Origin: Azospirillum endophyticum
GTDB lineage: Bacteria > Pseudomonadota > Alphaproteobacteria > Azospirillales > Azospirillaceae
Direction: 5' to 3'
Assembly: GCF_016595245.1 (NCBI RefSeq)
Contig: NZ_JAENHM010000058.1
Location: 1 to 64,000, forward strand
Length of the DNA: 64,000 bases
The position numbers were made by a program, and so were the translations under genes. Shown one piece after another: positions 1 to 9,537 of the stretch. Each line of letters begins with the position of its first letter. The stretch's first letter is position 1. The notes beneath the pieces were generated by a model. It was not told the DNA's origin and made no database searches. It saw only the letters and a list, made by a program, of their open reading frames with translations.

Positions 1-1400
1 GGAGGGGGAGGCGGCGGGGACGTCAGCGTCAGGAGGACCCTGTTGTTGGCGCTGTCATAGGTGAGGGTCGGCGTGAGGGTGGGGTCGCTTTCGGTGACCG
101 AGGCGAAGGCGCCGGTGATGCTGGCGGCGGTGAGGATGGTGTGTTGGATGGGCAGCGCGTATCCGCTTCCGCTGGACACGACCGCGAGCGTGCCGTCCAG
201 GCTGGCGGCCCCGCCGACCGCCAGCTTGCTGCTGTCCGTCGGGGTGGTGTGGATGGCCAGGGTGGCGCCGTTCGACTGGGTGTAGGCGCCGCTGACCGTC
301 AGCGTGCCCGGCGCGCCGGCCGAGGTCGGAACCACCGTGGCGCCGCTCGCCGCGTTCAGGGCGCCGTTCACGGTTCCGGTGCTGACCAGCGTGCCGCCGT
401 TGTTCACGGCCACCGCGCTGGCCAGCGTTCCGGTGAAGCGTAGGATGCCGCTTTGCACTGCGGTGTCGGTGATGGTGCCCGCGCCGTTGAGCGACCAGTC
501 GGTTCCACTCATGGTGAGGGATGCGAAGCCGGAGATGGTTCCGCTGAGCGTGCCGCTCCCCTCCAGCGTCACGGCGTTGCTGCCGGTGACGGCGGACCGC
601 AGGTTGCCGGTGATCTGGCTGCCGTCCTTGAGGGCCAGGATGTTGCTCGATCCGCTTCGGAAATTGACGGCGTTGTAGCCTGTTCCGGCCTGGATCATGC
701 CGTAGTTCGTGATGGTCGTGGCGCCGGTCGTGGCGATGGCATCCGCCGTGCCGATGATCGTCCCGTAATTGACGATCGTGTTGGCGGCGGCGGAACCCCC
801 GCCGATATCGATGGCGGCATGGCTGGCGCTCGGCGTCCGGTAGTTCCGGATGAGCGCCGACCGGTCGCTCGCCGACCCGTTCACGATGGAGGCGTTGTGC
901 TTGGCGAAGATCGCCCTGTAGTCGGCGATGATGGTTCCCAAATTCGTGATCGGCATGAAGCTCACGCCTGACGAATTTCCGCTGTAGACACCGGAAGAGG
1001 CATTCAGCGCACTGATGAGCCCGGTGTTCGTCAGGGTGCCGGTGTAGGTGCTGTAGACGCCCGAGCCTTGCGGATAGACATGGAACTCACCCGATACCTT
1101 GATGGTCCCGTTGTTGGTGAATGTCCATCCCAGCGGAGATCGGATGCCTATGCCGGTATAGAGCTCGTTCGCCGACCCGGGTCCGTCGTCGCTGATCGCG
1201 CCCGTGTTGGTGATCAGGATATTGCTTTGCGTCGTATAAAGAGTGGTCGTGGTGCGGGTCGAAATGATCTGCTGGGCATCGGCCGCCGAACCGACCAGCG
1301 ACACGCCAAGCGCGAGCGGCGCCGACACCATGACGGGCAGATGGCCTGCAACTCCAGGGCGGGTACGGCTGGGCTTGCGACTAGTCAGGGGCTTGCGCAT
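1..1400 (-). CDS. Autotransporter-type surface protein, passenger domain (partial, C-terminus off window)
   Basis: Reading leftward from an ATG at 1400 the frame stays open to the window edge (about 466 codons). The N-terminus has a long basic stretch (MRKPLTSRKPSRTRPG) and a hydrophobic core ending in GSAADAQQ, which is a plausible signal peptide. The body is rich in short Asn/Thr/Gly repeats such as NTGAI, NNGTI, NTGLI, NLGTI and NYGTI, the pattern of beta-helical autotransporter passengers. Near the edge it has a typical passenger end (GALNAASGATVVPTSAGAPG, then TLTVSGAYTQSNGATL) followed by a poly-Pro run, after which a beta-barrel would be expected. The barrel is not in the window, so type V secretion is inferred. 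It could instead be a TPS-type adhesin. Confidence 0.72.
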   Translation of the reverse strand, partial: MRKPLTSRKPSRTRPGVAGHLPVMVSAPLALGVSLVGSAADAQQIISTRTTTTLYTTQSNILITNTGAISDDGPGSANELYTGIGIRSPLGWTFTNNGTIKVSGEFHVYPQGSGVYSTYTGTLTNTGLISALNASSGVYSGNSSGVSFMPITNLGTIIADYRAIFAKHNASIVNGSASDRSALIRNYRTPSASHAAIDIGGGSAAANTIVNYGTIIGTADAIATTGATTITNYGMIQAGTGYNAVNFRSGSSNILALKDGSQITGNLRSAVTGSNAVTLEGSGTLSGTISGFASLTMSGTDWSLNGAGTITDTAVQSGILRFTGTLASAVAVNNGGTLVSTGTVNGALNAASGATVVPTSAGAPGTLTVSGAYTQSNGATLAIHTTPTDSSKLAVGGAASLDGTLAVVSSGSGYALPIQHTILTAASITGAFASVTESDPTLTPTLTYDSANNRVLLTLTSPPPPP

Positions 1401-1839
1401 CGACTTACCTGCAAAACAATTTGCTCGCAGAGGCGTCGATTGCACTACTAAAGGGAGAAATTCTTACCCGATAGCGGTATTTTCGCAACTTTCCTTGAGC
1501 CTCCCTTGAGAATTACTTCAAAACTTTATCGGTAGGCTGTGAGAAAAAGTGCCCAAGATCGTTCATATGCGTCTTGGCCTCTGGTTAGAATCGATTCATC
1601 TGTTGCAATGCGACATGTTGTTCTGAATTGTGACGAGTTATGTCGAAGATTTATTTCACGCGCCGCCTATCGATGAAGCGGCGGATGGGTCAAACTTGGA
1701 CGAATGAAGGAACGCTGGCGCTCTATCGGTGTGTACGGCTTGCATTGCCCGGCCCAATTCCCCATCGTCGCCGCTGCGCTACGTCAACCGTGGCGGACTT
1801 CGCCACAAGAGACCGCGATTGCTCCAGGACCGTCCGCCC
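1401..1839. other. Divergent intergenic region
   Basis: This stretch separates the leftward autotransporter gene from the rightward sulfotransferase gene and is clearly richer in A/T than the genes on either side. It must hold both promoters, but I could not assign a convincing -35/-10 pair. An in-frame GTG at 1729 would extend the sulfotransferase gene into it, but the extra residues do not look like the family. No RNA gene or mobile element was seen. Confidence 0.4.
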
Positions 1840-3642
1840 TTGCTGACCAACCCCGAGGATCTCTGTGGCTGCGGAAGCGGCTTGCGTGCAAGCCGGTGCT
1901 GCGACCTTTCGGAGGTCGACCTGCCGGACCCGGCGCCGGAGTGGATCTCGGCCGAGGCCGAACGTGCCGCCGCGGCGCTGCAGGACGGCGATACCGGCTC
2001 CGCGCGCAAGGCGTGCGGAGCCATCCTCGAGGCCGCGCCCGGCCATGCCGGCGCGCTGGCCCTGCTCGCCCAGCTTCTGCAGGCATCCGGGAAGACCGAC
2101 GCGGCGGTCGTCCTGCTTGCCCGCATCCTGCGCCTGACGCCGGACGATCTGGCGGCGGTGCAGCAACTCGCCGGGCTGCTCCTGCAATCGGGCCGTCTGC
2201 CCGAGGCTGAGGTCCAGGCCCGCAACGCCGTCCGCCTCGCCCCCGACAACGCCACCTCCCATGCGCTTCTGGCGATGGTCCTGACGACCGGCCATTGCCC
2301 GCATATCGGCGAATTCCACTACCGCCAGGCGCTGGAACTCGCCGAACCGGACGGCATCACGCTGGCCAATCTGGCCTGGAACCTGAAGCTCCAGAGCCGC
2401 ATCGACGAAGCGCGCGCCCTCTACCGGCAGTCGGTCGTCCTGGCTCCCTCCATCCATCTGACATGGCTGGGCTGGGCGAGAACGGAGGAGGCCGGCCGCG
2501 CCCTGGAGGATGCCTCCCGCTTCCTGGCGCGCGGGAAGCGGCTTGACCCCGACCGTCCCACCGCTGCTTTCGAAGCCGCATTGCTGGCCCGGCAAGGGGC
2601 GCCGGAGGCTGCGCTCGCCGTGCTGGACGCCGCCGCCCTCCGCCCCTCCGGCCCGACGTCGGACGAGTTGCTCGAAAAGGCGCGCATCCTGGATCGTCAG
2701 GGGCGTCCGGATGAAGCCTTCGCCGCCATGCTCCAGGGGAAGGCCCTGATCCGGGAAGCGGGCAAGCAGTATGCCGAAGCGGAGGCCGCGGACCTCACCA
2801 CGCGCCTTGCCCGCTTCTTCATCGCGCCGCGGTTGCGTCGGCTGCCGCAGCCGGAAACGCGCCCGCTGGGAGCGCAGCCGGTCTTCATCGTCGGAGCCCC
2901 CCGGTCGGGGACCACGCTGGTCGAGCAGATCCTGTCCTCCCACCCGGCGATCGCCGCCGGCGACGAGCTGCCGGTGCTTTCGCAGCTCACCGTCGCGCTG
3001 CCGCGCATGCTCGGCAGCCCGCTGGCCTATCCGGAGGCCCTTTCGGAGCTTTGGATGGGCGACCAGCAGGATGGGCTGGACTGTCTGCGCGACGAGTATC
3101 TGCGCCAAGCCCGCAAGCTGGTGCCGATCGACGCCGGCCACCGGCTGTTCACCGACAAGATGCCCTTCAACGAGATGCATCTGGGGCTGATCGCGCTGAT
3201 GTTTCCGGGCGCCCCGGTGGTCCATGTCCTGCGCCACCCTCTCGACGTTCTGGTCTCGATGATGTCGCAGGACCTGACGCACGGCTTCCAGTGCGCGACC
3301 GAGCTGGAGACGGCGGCGCGCCATTGCCTCCGCATGATCGAGCTCGTCGCCCATTACCGGCAGCAGATGCCGCTGCGCTATCTTCCGCTGCGCTACGAGG
3401 ATCTCGTCGGCCGGCTCGAACCCAACGTCCGCCGGCTCCTGGCCTTCCTGGACGTCGGCTTCAACCGGCGTTGCCTGCGCTTCGAAGAGAACAGGCGCTA
3501 TGCCCGTACCGCCAGCTACGCACAAGTCACGGAGAAGCTGCACAGCCGCTCCCTGTACCGCTACCGCGCCTACCTGCGGCATCTCGAACCGGTGCTGGCG
3601 TTGATGGAACCTGCCATCCGCACGCTCGGCTATGAAATCTAG
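1840..3642 (+). CDS. SEC-C / TPR sulfotransferase
   Basis: Predicted PAPS-dependent sulfotransferase with TPR repeats. Near the N-terminus the motif CGCGSGLRASRCC matches the SEC-C zinc motif (CxCGSGxxxxxCC). TPR-like helices follow (NATSHALLAMV, EFHYRQALELAEP), then a sulfotransferase domain with the 5'-phosphosulfate loop IVGAPRSGTTLVEQILSSHP and a 3'-phosphate segment HVLRHPLDVLVSMMSQ. The start is uncertain: TTG 1840 puts the SEC-C motif near the N-terminus, while GTG 1729 adds 37 unfamiliar residues. The next gene begins at or just before this stop, so the two are probably co-transcribed. TPR-sulfotransferases usually act on exopolysaccharide, glycolipid or protein; the acceptor cannot be read from sequence. 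Confidence 0.8.
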   Translation: MLTNPEDLCGCGSGLRASRCCDLSEVDLPDPAPEWISAEAERAAAALQDGDTGSARKACGAILEAAPGHAGALALLAQLLQASGKTDAAVVLLARILRLTPDDLAAVQQLAGLLLQSGRLPEAEVQARNAVRLAPDNATSHALLAMVLTTGHCPHIGEFHYRQALELAEPDGITLANLAWNLKLQSRIDEARALYRQSVVLAPSIHLTWLGWARTEEAGRALEDASRFLARGKRLDPDRPTAAFEAALLARQGAPEAALAVLDAAALRPSGPTSDELLEKARILDRQGRPDEAFAAMLQGKALIREAGKQYAEAEAADLTTRLARFFIAPRLRRLPQPETRPLGAQPVFIVGAPRSGTTLVEQILSSHPAIAAGDELPVLSQLTVALPRMLGSPLAYPEALSELWMGDQQDGLDCLRDEYLRQARKLVPIDAGHRLFTDKMPFNEMHLGLIALMFPGAPVVHVLRHPLDVLVSMMSQDLTHGFQCATELETAARHCLRMIELVAHYRQQMPLRYLPLRYEDLVGRLEPNVRRLLAFLDVGFNRRCLRFEENRRYARTASYAQVTEKLHSRSLYRYRAYLRHLEPVLALMEPAIRTLGYEI

Positions 3643-3658
3643 GACGGCCCGGATCGGC

Positions 3659-5092
3659 ATGACCCCGCCCCCCATGACAACCGCGCTGCGGGACCTTCTG
3701 AGCCGAGCCGGCGTGGCGTTGAACGAGGGCAGGCCCGCCGGTGCCGAGCCGGCTCTCCGCCATGCGATCGCCCTGGAACCGGCCGCTGCCGAGGCGCTCT
3801 GCCTTGCCGGGCTGGCTGCCCATCTGGCCGGGCGGCCGGACGGTGCCATCCGGTGGTTCGGGCGCACCGTTCGGCTGCAGCCGGGCAACGCGACCGCCCA
3901 TAGCGGCCTGGGCGAGGAATTCCGGCGCGCCGGCCGGTTGGACGAGGCCACCCGGCATGGGCGCCTTGCCGCAGCCATCGAGCCCGGCGATGTCAACGCC
4001 CTCCACAATCTCGCGATCACCTCCTACGACCGTCTCGAGATCGGGCGGTCGGTCGCCTGCAGCCGGTGCGCTCTGCGGCTGGCGCCGCAAATGCCCGGCC
4101 CCCACTTCGAACTGGCGGAGGCCCTGCTTCTGTCGGGCCGCTTCGAAGAAGGCTGGGACGAGTATGAATGGCGCTTCCGCCTGCCCGGCGCCCCGCCGCC
4201 GCTTCCGCCTCACCTGCTGGAGGCGCGCGGCACCGCCCCGCCTCCGCAATGGGATGGCCGGCCGCTGCCGGATGGCGGCCGGCTGCTTCTCGTCGCCGAC
4301 CAGGGGTTCGGCGACGTGATCCAGTTCGCACGCTACCTGCCCCTGGTCGAAGCCCTCGGCCCGGACCTGATCGTTGCGGCCAGCGCGGAGATGGTTCCGA
4401 TTCTGCGGCAGCTTGTCGACGAGCACCGCATCCATGAGGATTGGGGCAGCCTGCCGGACTTCCAGGCCTGGTGCGCCCTGTCGGGACTTCCGCGGCTGTT
4501 CGGCACGACCCTGGAGACCATTCCGTCCGCGACGCCGTATCTCGATGCGGATCCCGAACTGGCCGCCTGGTGGAAACGGCGCCTGGATCAACTGGTTCCC
4601 CGGAGGTACCGCCGCATCGGCCTGGTCTGGGCCGGGCGGCCGACCCATGGCAACGATCACAACCGCTCCCTGGACCTGCATCGGCTGGCGCCGCTCCTGG
4701 ATCTGGACGAGGTTGCCTTCGTGTCGCTGCAGATCGGTCCGGCGGCGATGGAGATCGGGCGCTATTTCGGCAGGGCGCCCTTGATCAATTTCGGGCCGGA
4801 GATCGCCGATTTCGACGATACCATGGCGATCCTTCGAGGGCTGGAGAGGCTGGTCAGCGTCGACACCGCCGTCGCCCATCTGGCCGGGGCGATGGGGGTG
4901 CCGGTGTCGCTCCTGCTGCCCTTCGCGCCCGACTGGCGCTGGCTGCTGGAGCAGGGCGACAGCCCCTGGTATCCGGTCGCCACGCTTCACCGGCAGACTG
5001 CCCCGGGCTGCTGGGACGAACCGGTGCGGGAGGTCGCCGCGCGGCTCCGGGCGGAGAGCCGACGGCGCGGCGCGGCCCAGTTTCCACCGTGA
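3659..5092 (+). CDS. TPR-containing glycosyltransferase-like protein
   Basis: The N-terminal third is TPR repeats (ALRHAIALEPAAAEAL, GRTVRLQPGNATAHSGLG). The C-terminal half resembles the GT9/GT41-like domain common in alphaproteobacterial TPR proteins, with RRIGLVWAGRPTHGNDHNRS, a nucleotide-sugar-site-like SVDTAVAHLAGAMGVPV and the characteristic DWRWLLEQGDSPWYP. It probably transfers a sugar to a surface glycan or a protein. ATG 3659 is chosen; ATG 3632, in the same frame, would overlap the sulfotransferase by 11 bases and is equally possible. Its pairing with a sulfotransferase, opposite an autotransporter gene, suggests modification of a surface molecule, but that is inference. Confidence 0.75.
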   Translation: MTPPPMTTALRDLLSRAGVALNEGRPAGAEPALRHAIALEPAAAEALCLAGLAAHLAGRPDGAIRWFGRTVRLQPGNATAHSGLGEEFRRAGRLDEATRHGRLAAAIEPGDVNALHNLAITSYDRLEIGRSVACSRCALRLAPQMPGPHFELAEALLLSGRFEEGWDEYEWRFRLPGAPPPLPPHLLEARGTAPPPQWDGRPLPDGGRLLLVADQGFGDVIQFARYLPLVEALGPDLIVAASAEMVPILRQLVDEHRIHEDWGSLPDFQAWCALSGLPRLFGTTLETIPSATPYLDADPELAAWWKRRLDQLVPRRYRRIGLVWAGRPTHGNDHNRSLDLHRLAPLLDLDEVAFVSLQIGPAAMEIGRYFGRAPLINFGPEIADFDDTMAILRGLERLVSVDTAVAHLAGAMGVPVSLLLPFAPDWRWLLEQGDSPWYPVATLHRQTAPGCWDEPVREVAARLRAESRRRGAAQFPP

Positions 5093-5188
5093 GGTCGGCA
5101 TCGTTAGGCACACGTCATCACCGCCACGGCCTGACCGGCTGCGGAGTCCAGCCGATAGACGGCTTTGCCCGGTGCACCGCCCCCGGCC

Positions 5189-6001
5189 TCAGTATTTCAT
5201 GGTCACCGTCATATCGATCCATCGGCTGCCGACGGTGGCGGGGATGGGAGGAAACGGGGTGGAGTGCCGGATCGTGTCCTCCGCCGCACGGTCGAGGATG
5301 TCGCGGCCGGAGCTCCGGACGACCGCTAGGTTCGTGACGCTGCCGTCGGCCATGATGTGGAAGCGCACCACGACGAGCGCCTGCCGCCGGTCCCGTCCGG
5401 GCTTTTCCGGGTAGATCATGGCGAGGGCGATCCGGGTCTTGATCAGCCCCGCATAGGCGTTGGGCAACGAGTCCAGCGGCGACGCGGCCGCCGAATCGGA
5501 CGGCAGGGGCGGCGGGGACGGTCGAGCGGCATGCGCCGGCTTTGCCTCTGCCGGCTTGGTGGGTGGTGGCCGATGCGCGGGGGCGGGCGCCGGGGCGGGC
5601 GGTGGCGGCGCGGCGACGGGCTGCCGAGCGGGCTCGGCGGCGTCCGGGGCCGGCTGAGAGGTCGGCGGAGGGGGAGGCGTGTCGGCGGTCGGCCCGTCGG
5701 CAGATTGTGGCGGCGTTTCCGCGACCCTGTCGTCGTCTTGCGCCGGCAACGCCGCCGCCGAAGCCGAAGCCGGAGCTTCCGACGGTTCGGGCGCGGGGGC
5801 CGAAGCCGGTCCGGGCTCGATGAAGGTGACGTCGATCGGGGATGCGGGGGCATGGTACACGGGCGGTTCGGCGCCTGTCACGAGCAGCGCGACGGCACCG
5901 GCATGCAAGGCGACGGAGAGCAGCAGGCCCCAGCGGACCGCGGTGTTCGAGCCCTCCGGCGTGCCGGGCTGCCCGTTCCGCTCCAGGTCGAAGTCGGCCA
6001 T
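5189..6001 (-). CDS. TonB family energy transducer
   Basis: Predicted TonB-like protein of about 270 aa coupling inner-membrane proton motive force to outer-membrane receptors. It has one N-terminal membrane anchor (RWGLLLSVALHAGAVALLV), a long Pro/Ala periplasmic linker (PPPPPTSQPAPDAAEP) and a TonB C-terminal domain (VVVRFHIMADGSVTNLAVV, then RWIDMTVTMKY). I chose ATG 6001 because an AAAGGGAC ribosome site lies upstream and the hydrophobic anchor follows; a further 50 upstream codons look non-coding. No exbB or exbD lies beside it, so it either borrows them from elsewhere or is a specialised copy. It converges on the glycosyltransferase gene and diverges from the beta-glucosidase gene. Confidence 0.88.
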   Translation of the reverse strand: MADFDLERNGQPGTPEGSNTAVRWGLLLSVALHAGAVALLVTGAEPPVYHAPASPIDVTFIEPGPASAPAPEPSEAPASASAAALPAQDDDRVAETPPQSADGPTADTPPPPPTSQPAPDAAEPARQPVAAPPPPAPAPAPAHRPPPTKPAEAKPAHAARPSPPPLPSDSAAASPLDSLPNAYAGLIKTRIALAMIYPEKPGRDRRQALVVVRFHIMADGSVTNLAVVRSSGRDILDRAAEDTIRHSTPFPPIPATVGSRWIDMTVTMKY

Positions 6002-6237
6002 CGTCGAGTGTCCCTTTTCGCGGCAACGCCCTGAGGGCTCCAATCCCATATCTGGGATGAACCTGCCATGCGCGCCGCCTTTCCATCCAGTCCGCTCTGT
6101 CTCGGCGCGCGGACTGCCGGCGGGCCTTCCCCGTCCGCCGTCCGCCTGCATCCACCGCCGCGCCCGCTTGTCCCATGGCGGAGCGCTGCCGGCTGCGGCA
6201 TGCTGGGAAACCGGACCATCCCCGTGGGAGGATAAGA

Positions 6238-7602
6238 ATGGACAGCTTCAGCCAGCCCGTGTCCCTGGCCGACGATGCCAAGCCGCTGAGCTTCCCGCCG
6301 GATTTCCGCTGGGGCGCCTCCACCGCCTCCTACCAGATCGAAGGAGCGCTGGATGCCGACGGGCGCGGGCCTTGCGTGTGGGACAGCTTCACCGCCCAGG
6401 GCCGCATCATGGACGGCAGCAGCGCCGCCGTCGCCTGCGACCATTACCACCGCTACGCGGAAGACATCGCGCTGATGAAGGCGGCGGGCTTCGACAGCTA
6501 CCGCTTCTCCATCGCCTGGCCGCGCATCCTGCCGGCGGGAACCGGGGCGGTGGAGACGCGCGGCCTCGATTTCTACGACCGGCTGGTCGATGCGCTGCTG
6601 GAGGCGGGGATCACGCCGATGGCCTGCCTCTACCATTGGGACCTGCCGCAGCCGCTGGAGGATGCCGGCGGCTGGCAGGGGCGGGAGATCGTCGGCCCCT
6701 TCGCCGATTACGCCCGCATCGTCACCGCCCGGCTGGCCGACCGGGTCAAGACCTGGATGATGCTGAACGAGCCGAACGTGGTCGCCATTTTCGGCTATGG
6801 CGTGGGCGAGCATGCCCCCGGGCACCGGCTGGGCGAACAGGGCATCCTGCGCGCCCTGCACCACCAGAATCTGGCGCAGGGGGCGGCGCTGCGCGCCATC
6901 GCGGCGGAGCGGTCCGGCCTGACGCTGGGCACCGTCCTCAATCTGCAACCCGCCGTTCCCGACAGCGACCGGCCGGAGGATGTGGCCGCCGCCGCCCGCT
7001 GGGACGCGGTATGGAACCGGGTGGCGCTGGACGGCCTGACGCGCGGACAAATCCCGGCGCTGCTGGCCGAGCAGATGGCGGAGTTCGTCCTGCCCGGCGA
7101 CGAGGAGGCGATCCGTTATCCCATCGACCTGCTGGGCATCAATTACTACTCCCGCATGACGATGAAGCATGAGGAGGGGCGGCCCTTCGCTGTCGGCTGG
7201 GGCGAGGCGCAGTGCCGGCGCTGGACCGGCATGGCGTGGCCGGTGCAGCCGGAGGGGCTGTACGACCTGCTGACCGAACTCCGCACCGATTATGCCAACC
7301 CCGCCGTCTTCATCGCCGAGAATGGCTGTGCCTATGACGACGTGGTGACGCCGGACGGCCAGATCCACGATGCCGAGCGGGTGCTGTTCTACCGCGAGCA
7401 TCTGGAATCGGTGGCAAGCGCGCTGGCCGAGGGCTGCAACGTCACGGGCTATCTGTGCTGGAGCCTGCTGGACAATTTCGAATGGGCTTTCGGCCTGTCG
7501 AAGCGCTTCGGCATCGTGCGCGTCGATTACGACACGCTGGAACGCACGCCCAAGGACAGCTACCGCTTCCTCGCCGAGGTGGTGAGGACGGGGAGGCTTT
7601 GA
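6238..7602 (+). CDS. GH1 beta-glucosidase (cytoplasmic)
   Basis: Glycoside hydrolase family 1 enzyme of 454 aa, hydrolysing beta-glucosides such as cellobiose or plant aryl-glucosides with retention. The fold signature FRWGASTASYQIEGA is at the start, the acid/base Glu is near residue 178 in MLNEPNVVAIFGYG and the nucleophile Glu near 361 in FIAENGCAYDD. The sugar-site segment LLDNFEWAFGLSKRFGIV is also present. ATG 6238 follows a GGGAGGAT ribosome site; there is no signal peptide, so the enzyme is cytoplasmic. A second GH1 gene at 33 kb carries a Tat signal, so the strain seems to have both an internal and an exported enzyme. Confidence 0.93.
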   Translation: MDSFSQPVSLADDAKPLSFPPDFRWGASTASYQIEGALDADGRGPCVWDSFTAQGRIMDGSSAAVACDHYHRYAEDIALMKAAGFDSYRFSIAWPRILPAGTGAVETRGLDFYDRLVDALLEAGITPMACLYHWDLPQPLEDAGGWQGREIVGPFADYARIVTARLADRVKTWMMLNEPNVVAIFGYGVGEHAPGHRLGEQGILRALHHQNLAQGAALRAIAAERSGLTLGTVLNLQPAVPDSDRPEDVAAAARWDAVWNRVALDGLTRGQIPALLAEQMAEFVLPGDEEAIRYPIDLLGINYYSRMTMKHEEGRPFAVGWGEAQCRRWTGMAWPVQPEGLYDLLTELRTDYANPAVFIAENGCAYDDVVTPDGQIHDAERVLFYREHLESVASALAEGCNVTGYLCWSLLDNFEWAFGLSKRFGIVRVDYDTLERTPKDSYRFLAEVVRTGRL

Positions 7603-7695
7603 GCCTTTCTTCACCCCTGCCCCTGTACTTTCGGCCTGTCACACCCTATTCGTCAGTTATACGGATGGTGAGGGATCGAGGGCGCAAGCCCCGGG

Positions 7696-9537
7696 ATGGG
7701 CGGCATGACCGGCAAGACAGGCGGCGGTAAAAAGGGCGACAAGGCTGGCGACCGGGACGTCGACGCATCCGGCGGCGGCACGCCCGGCTTCGCCCGCCGT
7801 TTCCTGGCTCTCGCGGGCGGCTACTGGCACGGGCGGTCGCGGGTGACGGTTTGGGCGCTGACCGTCGCCCTGTTCGTGCTGACGGTCGGGCAGGTTTCGG
7901 TCCCCGTCCTGATCAACCTGTGGAGCGAGCGGCTGTTCGACGCGCTCGAACAGCGCTCCATGGACCGCTTCCTGACCATGATCGGTCTGGTCGGGCTGAT
8001 CATCCTCTACAACATCGTCATCGTCGTGCTGCATCTGCGGGTGAAGCGCCGCCTGCAGATGGGCTGGCGCGACTGGCTGACCCGCAAGCTGCTGGAGGAC
8101 TGGCTGCGCCGCGGCCGCCACCACCAGATCGCCTACATGCCGGGCGAGCACGACAACCCCGACGGCCGCATCGCCGAGGACATCCGCATCACCGCCGAGA
8201 TGGCGATCGACCTCGGCCATTCGCTGACCTACTGCGCGCTTCTGCTGATCAGCTTCACCAACATCCTGTGGATGCTGTCCGGCACCCTGTCGGTCACGCT
8301 GCTGGGCACCGAGCTGTCGGTGCCGGGCCATCTGCTGTTCGTGGCGCTGCTCTATGCCGCGATGGGCACCACCATCGCCATGCTGATCGGCCAGCCGCTG
8401 GTCACGGCGGTCAACCGGCGCCAGGGCTACGAGGCCGATTTCCGCTTCGCCTTGGCGCGTATCCGCGAGAACGGCCAGACCATCGCCCTGCTGCACGGCG
8501 AATCGGCGGAGCGCGGGCATCTCTCCGGGCTGTTCGGCGGGGTGGTGCGGGGCTGGACCGGCCAGACCCGCGCGCTCAGCCACATGATGGTGTTCAGCGC
8601 CAGCTATTCCGTGCTGTCCGCCGCCTTCCCGATCCTGGTCGCCGCCCCCCGCTACATCGCCGGCACGATCACGCTGGGCGTGCTGATGCAGACGGCGCAG
8701 GCCTTCCAGCAGACGGTCGGCGCCTTGTCCTGGCCCATCGACAACCTGCCGCGCGTCGCCGAATGGCGGGCGTCGGTGGAGCGGGTGCTGAACCTGCACG
8801 ACGCGCTGGTGCGGCTGGACCGCGATGTCTGCAACGTGCCGGACGGCCACATCCAGCTGGTGCGCGCCGACGAACACGCCACGCTGACCTTCCGCGGCGT
8901 CGGCATCGACGAGCCGAACGGCACCGCCGTCGTCCACCCCTTCGACCTGGAGGTGCGGCCGGGCGACCGCGTGCTGATCGGCGGCGACGCCACGGCGACC
9001 ATCCGCCTGTTCCGCGCCGTAGCCGGCGTCTGGCCCTGGGGCCGCGGGCAGATCACCCTGCCGGCCCACACCCGGGTCTTCTTCATGCCCGAACGTCCCT
9101 ACCTGCCGCATGCCAGCCTGCGCGCGGTGCTGGCCTATCCCGGTGCAGCCTCTTCGGTCGGCGACGGCCAGGCGGCCGACGCGCTGGCCGGCGTCGGGCT
9201 TCCCGATCTGGTCGGCCGGCTGGACGACCCCGACCATTGGGACGAGGTGCTGTCGGTGCCCGAGCGCCAGCGGCTGGGCTTCGCCCGGCTGCTGATCCGC
9301 CGCCCCGACTGGATCTTCCTGGAGGACGCCACCGACAGCCTCGACCCCCCGGCGGAGGAGGAGCTGCTGAGCCTGATGGAACGCGAGCTGCCGCATGCCA
9401 CCCTGCTGACCATCGGCCATCACGCGGCGCTGGGCGCCCATCACAGCCGCCGGCTGGTCCTGGAGCGCACCAACGGCGCCGTCACCCTGCGCGAGGAGGG
9501 ACGGGAAGTCCGGCCGGTGGCGGAAAGCGCGGCTTAA
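7696..9537 (+). CDS. SbmA/BacA/YddA-type ABC transporter with degenerate ATP site
   Basis: A fused permease-ATPase of 613 aa. The N-terminal membrane domain has about six helices and matches the SbmA/BacA/ABCD family (INLWSERLFDALEQRSMDRF, VKRRLQMGWRDWLTRKLLED, IDNLPRVAEWRASVERVL). The C-terminal ATPase domain is recognisable but altered at key points: the Walker A position reads GGDATATIRLFRAVAG with no GK[ST] (Thr435 where Lys should be), the signature reads LSVPERQRLGFARLL, and Walker B reads IFLEDATDSLD, with Asp and Glu exchanged relative to LDEAT. It probably binds ATP poorly or not at all and might work as a proton-driven peptide importer like SbmA. Standalone gene; an ATG at 7705 is an alternative start. 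Confidence 0.82.
   Translation: MGGMTGKTGGGKKGDKAGDRDVDASGGGTPGFARRFLALAGGYWHGRSRVTVWALTVALFVLTVGQVSVPVLINLWSERLFDALEQRSMDRFLTMIGLVGLIILYNIVIVVLHLRVKRRLQMGWRDWLTRKLLEDWLRRGRHHQIAYMPGEHDNPDGRIAEDIRITAEMAIDLGHSLTYCALLLISFTNILWMLSGTLSVTLLGTELSVPGHLLFVALLYAAMGTTIAMLIGQPLVTAVNRRQGYEADFRFALARIRENGQTIALLHGESAERGHLSGLFGGVVRGWTGQTRALSHMMVFSASYSVLSAAFPILVAAPRYIAGTITLGVLMQTAQAFQQTVGALSWPIDNLPRVAEWRASVERVLNLHDALVRLDRDVCNVPDGHIQLVRADEHATLTFRGVGIDEPNGTAVVHPFDLEVRPGDRVLIGGDATATIRLFRAVAGVWPWGRGQITLPAHTRVFFMPERPYLPHASLRAVLAYPGAASSVGDGQAADALAGVGLPDLVGRLDDPDHWDEVLSVPERQRLGFARLLIRRPDWIFLEDATDSLDPPAEEELLSLMERELPHATLLTIGHHAALGAHHSRRLVLERTNGAVTLREEGREVRPVAESAA

Noticed and set aside
453-971. Plus-strand frames of up to 172 codons in the first 1.4 kb
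   Set aside because: They are antisense to a minus-strand frame with coherent signal peptide and autotransporter repeats.
1723-4020. Long open frame on the minus strand (765 codons) opposite the sulfotransferase gene
   Set aside because: High GC leaves long antisense frames open; the translation is Arg/Gly/Gln-rich without any family motif, while the plus strand carries clear TPR and sulfotransferase motifs.
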